Shown here piece by piece: positions 54,713 to 64,000 of a stretch of 64,000 bases of DNA. Under the pieces are notes generated by a model. The model saw nothing but the letters and a program-made list of their open reading frames with translations, was not told the DNA's origin and did not search any database. Both the position numbers and the translations under genes were made by a program. Each line of letters starts with the position of its first letter. Position 1 is the stretch's first letter. Source of the stretch: Ovis canadensis (taxonomy: Eukaryota > Chordata > Mammalia > Artiodactyla > Bovidae); assembly GCF_042477335.2 (NCBI RefSeq), contig NC_091251.1:33930501-33994500 (forward strand), written 5' to 3'.

Positions 54713-57323
54713 TGTAAACTGAGGCGGTTTATCGCCAGAAGAAAAATAGCGGATCTGGAGGAGCAGTTGTCTGATGAAGAGAAGGTGCGCATAGCAGCCA
54801 AGTTCATCATTCATGCTCCTCCTGGAGAATTTAATGAAGTGTTTAATGGTGTTCGGTTACTACTTCATAATGATAATCTTCTCAGGGAAGGAGCAGCCCA
54901 TGTATTTGCACAATATAACTTGGACCAGTTTACCCCAGTAAAAATTGAAGGTTATGAAGATCAGGTACTGATAACAGAACATGGTGACTTGGGAAATGGA
55001 AAGTTTTTGGATCCAAAAAACAGAATCTCTTTCAAATTTGGTCACTTAAGAAAGACAGCAACTGATCCAAGACCATATGAAGCAGAAAGTGCAATTGAAT
55101 CACGGAGAACTTCAGTAGAAACTGCTCTACGAGCTTATGTAAAAGAACATTATCCGAATGGAGTCTGCACTGAATATGGTAAAAATATAGATGGACAGCA
55201 AACCATTATTGCATGCATAGAAAGCCATCAGTTTCAAGCAAAAAACTTTTGGAATGGTCGTTGGAGGTCAGAGTGGAAGTTTACAATCACTCCTTCAACC
55301 ACTCAGGTGGTTGGCATCTTGAAAATTCAGGTTCATTATTATGAAGATGGTAATGTTCAACTAGTGAGTCATAAAGATATACAAGATTCCCTAACAGTGT
55401 CTAATGAGGTGCAAACAGCAAAAGAATTTATAAAGATTGTAGAGGCTACAGAAAATGAATACCAGACTGCCATCAGTGAGAATTACCAGACGATGTCAGA
55501 CATTACTTTCAAAGCCTTACGTCGGCAGTTGCCAGTTACACGCACTAAGATTGACTGGAACAAGATCCTTAGTTACAAGATTGGAAAAGAGATGCAGAAT
55601 GCATTAGATGAACATTGCATGACCGGATCATTTTAGTGTCTTTGCATTTAAAAAAAAAAATCATTGCAAAAGTATTCAAAACTGTCAAGCTACCCAGTCA
55701 GAGGGCCGTTGCCATTTAAAATCACTGTAATTAATTAGTTTGGTTAGAGCACAAAGCTTAGCTATTCAACCATTTTTTAAATTTCTTTTATTCAGAGAAG
55801 ATTGAAAATCAGTTTAGTTTAAATGTCTTTTACTTTCTGTTGTCTTTCTGTCTTACAATGAAGACATGATTCCTCTAGTTTAATGTCAAAAGTTTTTGAA
55901 CTGTTTCAAAAATGTTTTACTTACCGTAACCCTAAAGTTGTTGTCTTTTGGTCTATGAAGTGGGTAACTGTTGGGGTCAATAATGGACATTCTAGTTTAA
56001 GGTGGTTGATGGATTTAGCCATATATGCTGCTAAAGAAATTGTCTACCTTCCCCCGCCCCTCACCTCTTTCATTTATGTAAGATTGAGATTAGAGGGAAA
56101 GCATTTTCTATATCAATTATGTTTAAGCCTTTCAAGAAGGTTATTTAGCCAGCTTAGTGTTTAACTGAACTTTTTTTAAACAAGGCCAAGGTCTAATGCT
56201 GTTTTGAGATTCTGAATTAAGTGAAAATTCTTATTTCAGAAATGCATTTAAATGCTTTTTTTTTCTTGTGACAGTTATGCAGATTAGCTTGGATTCCATA
56301 TGTCCCTGAGTTATTTTTATCATAAAGCCACAAATGTATTATAAGGCAAATTGTAATATATATAATCCTAAACTCATGACCACGTCTCAGTTTATTTTTT
56401 TCTTGGAGTGAAAAGTACTGAAATTCAACGTGACGTTAAAATGAAAATTTTCCTATTTATTTGAGTATGAAAATCACTTACCAGTGAATCATATACTATT
56501 TTAAAATACTTTCTTTGAATGTTTGTGATTCTTTACTAGTTGTGAATTAGAGAAGCTGGGAACATATGGTGTACAGTGAAGTCTGAATTTTCCCATCCTC
56601 CTGTGCATCGTAAGCATGTTTGTAATATTTTAAAAAATACATTTACTGATGCTACAGGAATTTCAAGCCTGTGGTAAATGTTAGTATTTACTGTAGGGAG
56701 GGTGGATTTGTGGTTTCATTGAATTCAGTTATTGCTTATTATACTCCAGTGGAATCCTTTCCTCACATACTCCTGTGGATGTCTGGGCCTGGAAATGTTT
56801 TTTTAAAAACACTTTTATTATATACAATAAAATATTTCATTAGCTTGAATTGTAAAGATTTTAAAAATTCTCTCAATGAAAGCATGTTGTTTAATTTCTT
56901 TTTAAAAAATCACAATTGGGCTTTGAAAGCATTGAGAATATAAACATACATAAAATTATGACACTTTTGGTTAGATCGTTTTTTCTAGCTTTAAAATACA
57001 AGTTTTCTCATATTGAGGCTCCAGAAGAAAGTGAATTAATAGTGTTAATTATCTATTCCCTTTTTAAAAACACATTTTCAAAAGTCTAATAATGATTCTG
57101 AACTAAGCATTAGGTAAATCTTTAATTGATTAGCTTAATTATGTCAACTGGTCTATCATGAGTTAGTCATGCACTGAAGGTTAATTATTTTGACTCTATT
57201 TTATGGCCTAGAATGCTATGTTAAAAATATATATGTAATTGTTTCTGAGGTGATGTGCATGTAAAAGGTAATATTTATCAAAATAGAGTGCAGTCTGAAG
57301 TAAAAAATAAATAAATAAATAAA
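54713..57323 (+). pseudogene. CAPZA2: CAPZA2 processed retrocopy with 3' UTR and tail
   Basis: An intronless copy of the F-actin capping protein alpha-2 mRNA. The homologous region is 54746-55603 (286 codons), from [19 protein letters not shown] to [13 protein letters not shown]. The parental ATG is now ATA (54746-54748) and the parental stop TAA is TTA (55604-55606), so the frame runs on for [10 protein letters not shown] to TAG at 55634-55636. No internal stop or frameshift is present. Several residues differ from CAPZA2 as I remember it (for example NGV for NDV, FGH for FDH, SRR for SWR). About 1.7 kb of 3' UTR follows and ends in an AAAT-rich tail. The target duplication is tgtaaactga at 54713-54722 and 57324-57333. 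No promoter is evident. Confidence 0.93.
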
Positions 57324-58066
57324 TGTAAACTGAAACATATAACTACTGAAAGAAAACATGGCGACTACTCTTACAACTGAGGATTGGAGGAACTCTTGCT
57401 ATGACCCAAAAGTCTAGAAGCAATAAAAGAAAAGATTGATAAACTTGGCAACATAAAAATAAAAGAACACCCTCTGGAGAAAGAGTCCAAAGTTTTCTCT
57501 CTCACACATATGTACAGAGAAAGCCCACTATAGATGAAGTGAAAACCTAAGTGACAAATTGTGACAACTTAAATCACAAAGGGTTAATAACTTTACTATA
57601 CAAAGAACTTCTAAAAAGAGAAAACCAACAACAATAGAAAGTTGAGCAAAACGCATAAACAGTTCATAGAAAAAAAATTAATAGCCCTTGAACATATTAA
57701 AAGATATTCAACCTCACTTTTAGTGGGATCAGCAAACTACCACTTTTCATCTATCAGACTGGCAGACCCAAGTATTTCATAGCATATTCATTTGGCAAGG
57801 TTAGGGGGCAACAGACACTCATATATTGCTGATGAGGTTACCAAATACAACAACCACTCTGTAGTGAACGTCACATTATCTAGGAAAGTTACAAATATAT
57901 TTATCTTTAACCCAGCAATTCCATTTCTAGGATTTCAAAGATGCACTGGCAAAAATATAAGATCACTTATGAACAAGGTTATTTTCTTGTATTAGTACTT
58001 ATAATAGCAAACATTTATCAGTGACAAATCACAGTTGAGTATTATGCACATATAAAAAGAAATGAG

Positions 58067-58207
58067 AGGAACTTTGCTGGTGATCCAGTAGTTAAGACTC
58101 TGGGCTCCCAATGCAGGGGGCCTGGGTTCAATCCTTGGTCAGGGAACTAAATCCCACATGCCGCAACTAAGACCCAGCACAGCCAAATAAGTAAATAAAT
58201 ATTTCTT
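58067..58207 (+). mobile_element. CHR-type SINE
   Basis: 'aactttgctggtgatccagt' head, 'ggttcaatccttggtcaggg' box and an 'aataagtaaataaat' end. Confidence 0.87.
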
Positions 58208-58229
58208 AAAAAAAGAAAGAAAGAAAGGA

Positions 58230-58568
58230 GAGACATCCCCGGTGGCACAGTGGATAAGAATCCACCTGCCAGTGCAGGGGACATGGGTTCAATGCCTGGT
58301 CTGGGAAGATTCCACATGCTATGGAGCAACTGAGCCCATGCACCACAACTACTACTGAGCCTGTGTTCCAGAGCCTGCAAAGCACAACTACCGAGCCCAC
58401 GCGCTGCAGCTACTGAATCCTGTACTCCTAGAGCCTGTGCTCTGACACAGCAGAAGCCACTGCAATGAGAAGGCCATGCACAACAACTAGAGAGTAGTCT
58501 CCATTCTCAGCAACTAGAGAAAGCCCAAGCAAAGCAGCAAAGACCTAAGGCAGCCATAAATAAATAAC
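58230..58568 (+). mobile_element. CHR-type SINE, long form
   Basis: 'agacatccccggtggcacag' head, 'gggttcaatgcctggtctgg' box, a long CHR body ('agtagtctccattctcagca') and an 'aataaataac' end. Confidence 0.87.
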
Positions 58569-58670
58569 AGAATTTTTTCAAAGAAGAATACTCAGCAATT
58601 TCCAGAATTTATTGTTAAATGAAAATAGAAGGTATAGGTTACATAATGTGCAATTCTTTGTTTTGGAAAG

Positions 58671-58772
58671 AGGACTGACCTAGCAGTCCAGAGCTTCTAC
58701 TGCAGAGAGCACCAGTTCAATCCCTGGTGGGGGAACTAGGATCTCACATGTTGTGGCCAAAACATGGCCAAA
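58671..58772 (+). mobile_element. CHR-type SINE fragment
   Basis: 'aggactgacctagcagtcca' head and 'agttcaatccctggtggggg' box, truncated. Confidence 0.78.
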
Positions 58773-59071
58773 AGATGGGGGAGTATAAATGCATATCAAA
58801 AAGCAACTCTAGATGATAAAACAGAAATTACAAAGAGAAAAAGTTACCTATGGAGATAGGAAGGGAACATTGTAGAAGTGAAAATATGAAAGGAATGTAT
58901 CCCTGAATTTAACTGGTTATATAATTTTGTCTATAGAAATGTAATTATTTTACATATTCAAAAATAAAATTAAAAAGCAACTCCTAAAATTTGAGGACTA
59001 AAACAAATGAACCTAACTATACATCAGATTGGTAGCTTTTTAAAAAAGTTTACTGATGTAGAATTGACATG

Positions 59072-59376
59072 TGAAGTGAAGTGAAAGTTGCTCAGTCGTG
59101 TCCGACTCTTTGCAACCACATGGACTATGCTGCTGCTGCTGCTGCTGCTAAGTTGCTTCAGTTGTGTCCGACTCTGTGCGACCCCATAGACAGTAGCCCA
59201 TCAGGCTCCCCTGTCCCTGGGATTCTCCAGGCAAGAACACTGGAGTGGGTTGCCATTTATAGAGTCATGGAATTCTCCAGGCCAGAATACTGGACTGGGT
59301 AGCCTTTCCCTTCTCCAGGGGATCTTCCCAACCCAGAGATTGAACCCAGGTCTCCCGCATTGCAGGCGGATTCTTT
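59072..59376 (-). mobile_element. Nested Bov-type SINE cluster, antisense, left part
   Basis: Antisense BovB-type monomers, with a tgctgctgctgct start of a second unit at about 59128. It then runs into an antisense tRNA-derived head ('gattgaacccaggtctcccg') that is cut at 'tgcaggcggattcttt' by the P4HA2 retrocopy. Confidence 0.85.
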
Positions 59377-60058
59377 TTTTTTTTTTAAGGCTTCTGGCAG
59401 GGACATTTTATTTTTGGTTAAAGCCACATTAATAGAAATTCCATAAAAACACGCATGTAAACAAGGTGTCAGAACTTCAGTTCACTGAAACATCTCACAC
59501 CTAAAGCATCTGAGGTACAAAAGTACCTTGCTAGGTGCAGACCTCCAGACTCTGCTCCAACCCTACCCAAGCGTCCAGAGATAGCATGGGCTGGCCAGAG
59601 AGGCTGGGACCCAGGTCATCCAGGACCTTCCCTAGTCCACTCTCTACTCCACACAAAACATTCACGCCTCCAGAGACCCGCCTGATGGGACTGGAACATA
59701 GACAGGAGTCTGTCACACTGAACTTGAAGACAACACGGACCGTGGGGCCAGGAAAGCGAAGGGCAGAAAATGATGTCAGTCAACTTCTGTCGATCCACAC
59801 GGCCTCAAGAATTCCTGTCCTTGTTCGTGGAACCACTTATTGGAGACCCACTTGCAGCCTACAAGCACGGGGCAAGCAGCATGTCTTGTTCGGTAGTCAC
59901 CTTCCCCATTCCTCAGGAGGTTGTACCAGAATATAGCTGTGCCCTTCTTAGGCCAAATTGCAGCCCCCAGATCAGGAAAGACAGTGGCACCACCAGCTTC
60001 TACATCACTCATCTGGGAATACAAGACACAGAGCTTGGCCCTTCTACTCAATACTCTC
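59377..60058 (-). pseudogene. P4HA2: P4HA2 processed retrocopy, 5'-truncated
   Basis: On the - strand, 59776-60012 encodes the C-terminus of prolyl 4-hydroxylase alpha-2: MSDVEAGGATVFPDLGAAIW, then GEGDYRTRHAACPVLVGCKW and FLRPCGSTEVD with stop. The distal iron-binding His (TRHAACP) and the 2-oxoglutarate-binding Lys (VGCKW) remain, but the HxD ligand pair lies upstream of the truncation. The 3' UTR continues to an AATAAA and an A-tail next to 59385. A 16-bp duplication, tgcaggcggattcttt, lies at 59361-59376 and 60059-60074. The first 46 nt (60013-60058) do not read as P4HA2 and end 'tattcccag', like an intron 3' end. Confidence 0.9.
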
Positions 60059-60140
60059 TGCAGGCGGATTCTTTACCACAAGGGAAGCCCAAGGATACTG
60101 GAGTGGGTAGTCTATCCCTTCTCCAGCGGATCTTCCTGAC
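60059..60140 (-). mobile_element. Bov-tA SINE, antisense, right part
   Basis: Continues the tRNA-derived SINE interrupted at 59376 by the P4HA2 retrocopy, reading 'ctttaccacaagggaagccc', then a further BovB-type piece. Confidence 0.78.
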
Positions 60141-60504
60141 CCACTGTATATACTTAAAATGTATAATTTGATAAGTTTTGACATATTATAAAGCCTTGAA
60201 GGCATCACTGCATTAAAGATAGTGAAGATATCCATCATGCCCCAAAGTTTCTTCATGCTTCTTTGTTAACCATCTCTCCCAATCCTCCTCCACATTTCTC
60301 TCTCCAGGTAACACAGGCACTTTCTGTCACTACGGATTAGTCTGTATTTTCAGGAACTTTACATACAGAAATCATATGTACTTTTTGTTGAGCTTCTTTC
60401 ATTCAACATAAGGATTTTGAGATCCATCCATGTTCTTGCATGTGTCAATAATTCTTTCGTTTTTGTAGCTGAGTAGTATTTTATCATACGTGGCAGTGGT
60501 GGTT

Positions 60505-60680
60505 TTAGCTGCTCAGTCGTGTCCGACTCTTGCAACCCCATGGACTGTAGCCCATCAGGCTCCTCTGTCCATGGGATTTTCCAAGCAAGAATACTGGAGT
60601 GGGGTGCTATTTCTTTCTCCAGGGATCTTCCTGACTCAGCGATTGAACCTGTGTCTCCTACATTGCAGGCAGATTCTTTG
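60505..60680 (-). mobile_element. Bov-tA SINE, antisense
   Basis: 'gctgctcagtcgtgtccgac' through 'gattgaacctgtgtctccta' to 'cattgcaggcagattctttg'. Confidence 0.87.
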
Positions 60681-61129
60681 AAGAATCTTAAGGATGAGTC
60701 AACCAGGGAAGCACTTTAATATGTAAATGCCACAATTTGTGCATTCATCTGTTCATGAACATTTGAATTGTTTCCAGTTTGAGGCTATAGTAAAGCTGCT
60801 ATAAATGTTCATATTCAAGTCTTTGTTTGGACATATGCCCTCTTTTCCCTGGCTAGATCATATAGTAGCTATGTTGGATACATGTTTGACTTTTAAAGAA
60901 GACGCCAAACTTTTCCAAAGTGATTGTACCATTTTCCATTCCCACAAGCAAAGTATGAGAGTTTCAGGTTCTTCACGTTACTGCTGGCACAGAATGTTCA
61001 GTCTTTTTACTATTAATTCTAATAGCTGTGTACTAGTATCTCATTGTGTGTTAATTGCTTTTTCCCTGATGACTAATGATGATGAACATATATTTGTGTG
61101 CTTATATTTAAATGAATGTGCGTGAGTGT

Positions 61130-61327
61130 TAGTCGCTCAGTTGTGTCCAACTCTTTGCAACTGCATAAACTGTAGCCTGCCAGGCTCCTGTATTCTTCGG
61201 ATTTTTCCAGGCAAGAATACTGGAATGGGTTGCCATTCCTCTCTCCAGGGGATCTTCCCAACCCAGGAATTGAATCCAGGTCACCCACATTGCAGGCAGA
61301 TTCTTTACTGAGCTACCAGGAAGCCCA
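61130..61327 (-). mobile_element. Bov-tA SINE, antisense
   Basis: 'agtcgctcagttgtgtccaa' through 'gaattgaatccaggtcaccc' to 'gagctaccaggaagccc'. Confidence 0.88.
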
Positions 61328-61548
61328 AGTGTGTGTGACGTGTCTGTTAAAATCTTTGTTTAACCATTCTTAACTAGGTTGGGGTGTTTTTTTTTCATAT
61401 TTTGAACTTTGAGAGTTTTTCATATATTCTGAAGAAATTTCTCTATCAAATAATACATGTCCAATCTGTGGCTTGTGTCGTCAATCTTTTAATAGTAATC
61501 TTTAAAGAGTGAGGGTGGGGCGGGACAGGGACTGTTTGTTTTTTTTCT

Positions 61549-61632
61549 GTTGTTTTTTTTTTTGGCCATGCCATGCAGTCATGGCAGTGAAAGCACCAAG
61601 TCCTAGCCACTGGTTCACCAGGCAATTCCCCT
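61549..61632 (-). mobile_element. CHR-type SINE fragment, antisense
   Basis: A T-run, then 'tggccatgccatgcagtcat' and 'ggttcaccaggcaattcccc'. Confidence 0.78.
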
Positions 61633-61975
61633 TGAAGAGCAAATTTTTATTTTTGGTGAAGTCTCATTTATCAGTTGGTCCTTTAATGAGCATGCTTTTG
61701 GTGTCATATCTAAGAAGTCTTTGCCTAACTGGAGGTCACAAGGATTTCCTCCCACATTTTCTTCTGAAATTCTAGAAATCTAGACTTGTATTTATGTTTA
61801 AGACTATGACTGATTTTGAGTTAGTTTTTCTACATGATTTGAGGTATGCATTACAGTCCTTGTGTTTTTGGTTTTTGGTTTCCACATGTGGATATACAGT
61901 AGTTCCAGCACCACTTGTTGGAAAAGATCTTTTCTCAACTAAACTGCCTTTGTCAAAAATAAGTTATCTATAAGA

Positions 61976-62447
61976 AAACAGTTCCATTTACAGAAGCATC
62001 AAAAGGAAAAGAATACTTAAGTTTAAACAAGGAGAGGGAGGTGGGAGGGGGGTTTGGGACTGGGAACTCATGTACACCCATGGCAGATTCATGTTGATGT
62101 ATAGCAAAACCAATACAGTATTGTAAAGTAAAATAAAGTAAAAAAATAATTTAATTAATTTAAAAAAGAAACTGGGGAAAAAAAAAAGAAACTGGGAAGA
62201 AAACAAAACAAAACAAAAAATTTAAACAAAGAGATGAAAGACTTATGTATGGAAAACTACTAAATATTGTTGCTAATATTACCCAAAGTGATATACAGAC
62301 CAGTGCAATCCCTTTGAAAATTCCAATGGTGCTTCTTGCAGAAATTGAAAAACACATTCAAAAATTCATATGGAATTTCAAAGGATCCAGAATAGCCAAA
62401 ACCATCTTGAAAAAGAAGAATAAAATTGAAAGACTCACAGTTTCCAA
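61976..62447 (+). mobile_element. L1 LINE ORF2 fragment, split by a younger L1 tail
   Basis: 'cagttccatttacagaagca' and 'ggaaaagaatacttaagttt' (left) and 'gaaagacttatgtatggaaa', 'tccaatggtgcttcttgcag', 'aattcatatggaatttcaaa' (right) are one L1 ORF2 segment on the + strand. The right side is cut by the BovB copy. Confidence 0.8.
62031..62220 (+). mobile_element. Short bovine L1 3'-end insertion nested in L1
   Basis: Only the L1 3' UTR ('catgtacacccatggcagat', 'tatagcaaaaccaatacagt') and A-rich tail, resembling the tail of the copy at 36.8-39.5 kb. A 9-bp repeat, tttaaacaa, flanks it at 62022-62030 and 62221-62229. Confidence 0.8.
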
Positions 62448-64000
62448 ATTTCAGTTCAGTCGCTCAGTTGTGTCGACTCTTTGTGACCCCATGGACTGTA
62501 GCATGCCAGGCTTCCCTATCTATCACCAACTCCCAGAGCTTGCTCAAACTCATGTCCATCGAGTCAGTGACACCATCCAACCATCTCATCCTCTGTTGTC
62601 CCCTTCTCCTCTTGCCTTCAATCTTTCCCAGCATCAGGGTCTTTTCCAGCTCTTCGCATCAGGTGGCCAAAGTATTGGAATTTCAGCTTCAGCATAATTT
62701 CTTCCAATGAATATTCAGGACTGATTTCCTTTAGGATTGACTGGTTTGATCTCCTTGCTGTCCAAGGGACTCTCAAGAGTCTTCTCCAACACCACAGTTC
62801 AAAAGCATCAGTTCTTCAGCACTCAGCTTTCCTTGTTGTCCACCTCTCACATCCAAACATGGATGGAAAAACCATAGCTTCGACTAGACAGACCTTTGTT
62901 GGCAAAGTAATGTCTCTGCTTTTAAATATGCTGTCTAGGTTGGTCATGGCTTTTCTTCCAAGGAGTAAGCATCTTTTAATTTCACGGCTGCAGTCACCAT
63001 CTGCAGTGATTTTGGAGTCCAAAAAAATAAAGTCAGCCACTGAAAATCAGCCACTGTTCCCACTGCTTCCCCATCTATTTGCCATGAAGTGATGAGCCCA
63101 GATGCCATAATCTTAGTTTGTTGAATGTTGAGTTTTAAGCCAGCTTTTTCACTCTCCTCTTTCATTTCATCAAGAGGCTCTTTAGTTCCTCTTCACTTCC
63201 TGCCATAAGGATAGTGTCATCTGCATATCTGACATTATTGATATTTCTCCTGGCAATCTTGATTCCAGCTTGTGCTTCATCCAGCCCAGCATTTTGCATG
63301 ATGTACTCTGCATATAAGTCAAATAAGAATGGTGACAATATACAGCCTTGACATACTGTTTTCCTGATTTGGAACCAGTCTACTGTTCCATGTCTGGTTC
63401 TAACTGTTGCTTTGACTTGCATAAAGATTTTTCAGGAGGCAGGTCAGGTGGTCTGGTATTCCCATCTCTTGAAGAATTTTCCACAGTTTGTTGTGATCTA
63501 CACAGTCAAAGGCTTTGGCATAGTCAATAAAGCAGAAGTAGATGTTTTTCTGGAATTCTCTTCCTTTTTCTATGATCCAATGGATGTTGGCAATTTGACC
63601 TCTGGTTCCTCTGCCTTTTCTAAATCCAGCTTGAACATCTGGAAGTTCATGGTTCACGTACTGTTGAAGCTTGGCTTGGAGAATTTTGAGCATTACTTGC
63701 TAGCACGTGAGATGAGTGCAATTGTGCAGAAGTTGAACATTCTTTGACATTGCCTTCTTAGGGACTGGAATGAAAACTGACCTTTTCCAGTCCTGTGGCC
63801 ACTACTGAGTTTTCCAAATTTGCTGGCATATTGAGTGCAGCACTTTCCCAGCATCATCTTTCAGGAATTGAAATAACTCAACTGGAATTCCATCAACTCT
63901 ACTAGCTTTGTTCATAGTGATGCTTCCTAAGGCCTATTTGACTTTGCATTCCAGGGTGTCTAGCTCTGCGTGACTGATCACACCATCGTGGTTATTTGGG
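62448..64000 (-). mobile_element. BovB LINE, antisense, runs off the window
   Basis: The - strand shows the RT region ([20 protein letters not shown] near 63.5 kb, [20 protein letters not shown] near 63.2 kb) and the C-terminus and tail near 62.45-63.0 kb. Frames are shifted between these blocks. The remaining 5' part lies beyond position 64000. It is inserted into an L1. Confidence 0.93.

Larger units (their letters stand above)
53190..58060 (+). mobile_element. Old L1 LINE hosting three later insertions
   Basis: Diverged L1 ORF2 sequence runs on the + strand to about 54.71 kb and resumes at about 57.33 kb ('gaaaacatggcgactactct', 'aagattgataaacttggcaa', 'aacagttcatag'), ending near 58.06 kb. 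It is interrupted by a CHR SINE (54.32-54.46 kb), a U6 copy and a CAPZA2 retrocopy. All frames are broken. Confidence 0.72.
60150..61975 (-). mobile_element. Old L1 LINE, antisense, carrying SINEs
   Basis: Antisense L1 3' region and ORF2: 'gatccatccatgttcttgca', 'tagctgagtagtattttatc', 'gcaccacttgttggaaaaga'. Interrupted by SINEs at 60505, 61130 and 61549. No open frame. Confidence 0.72.

Noticed and set aside
59131-59152. CTG repeat as a disease-type triplet expansion or CRISPR-like array
   Set aside because: It is the normal tgctgctg start of an antisense Bov SINE, also seen at 25401 and 32143. No CRISPR-like spacing exists anywhere in the window.
59776-60051. 91-codon frame as an active prolyl 4-hydroxylase
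   Set aside because: It lacks the HxD iron ligands and all upstream domains, has an A-tail and target duplication, and is a truncated retrocopy.
50601-64000. SLC7A8, expected upstream of RNF212B by synteny
   Set aside because: No transporter exon was recognised on either strand; the stretch is repeats and pseudogenes.

Overview
The window is nuclear DNA of a bovid ruminant (cattle or a close relative; the species cannot be fixed from sequence alone). The evidence is the mix of interspersed repeats: many BovB (RTE-type) LINE copies, Bov-A2 and Bov-tA SINEs, CHR-type tRNA-derived SINEs and bovine-type L1, together with two spliced genes recognisable as mammalian HOMEZ and RNF212B. No prokaryotic, phage, CRISPR or plasmid-like feature was seen.

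Layout. 1-8.0 kb is mostly unique non-coding DNA with old MIR relics, one BovB fragment and one Bov-A2; it may include the 3' end of an upstream gene. 8.38-8.75 kb is a GC-rich promoter with four CCAAT boxes. HOMEZ follows on the + strand: a 40-nt first coding exon (8751-8790), a 5.3-kb intron, and one large exon (14070-15652) with three homeodomains and an acidic tail, 540 aa in all. RNF212B lies on the - strand and converges on HOMEZ. Its GC-rich promoter and probable non-coding first exon are near 50.4-50.6 kb, its start codon is at 48880, and 14 small coding exons run down to a stop at 17790-17792, giving a predicted 293-aa RING/coiled-coil/Ser-rich protein. The 3' ends of the two genes meet near 16.7-16.85 kb. 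Upstream of RNF212B (50.7-64 kb) I see no host gene, only repeats and three retro-pseudogenes: a U6 snRNA copy (-), a CAPZA2 retrocopy (+) and a 5'-truncated P4HA2 retrocopy (-).

Function. HOMEZ is a nuclear multi-homeodomain protein. RNF212B is a meiotic Zip3/RNF212-family RING protein acting in crossover designation, and the locus is known for effects on recombination rate in cattle. The two genes are neighbours with no evident shared pathway. RNF212B introns hold much of the repeat load, including sense and antisense BovB copies that bracket exons 2 and 3. The most unusual objects are the CAPZA2 retrocopy, whose 286 codons stay open although both its start and stop codons are lost, and a 509-codon open BovB reverse-transcriptase frame.

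Limits. Exons were found by reading splice signals, reading-frame phase and remembered family sequence; no alignment was run. Repeat borders are approximate unless a target-site duplication is given.
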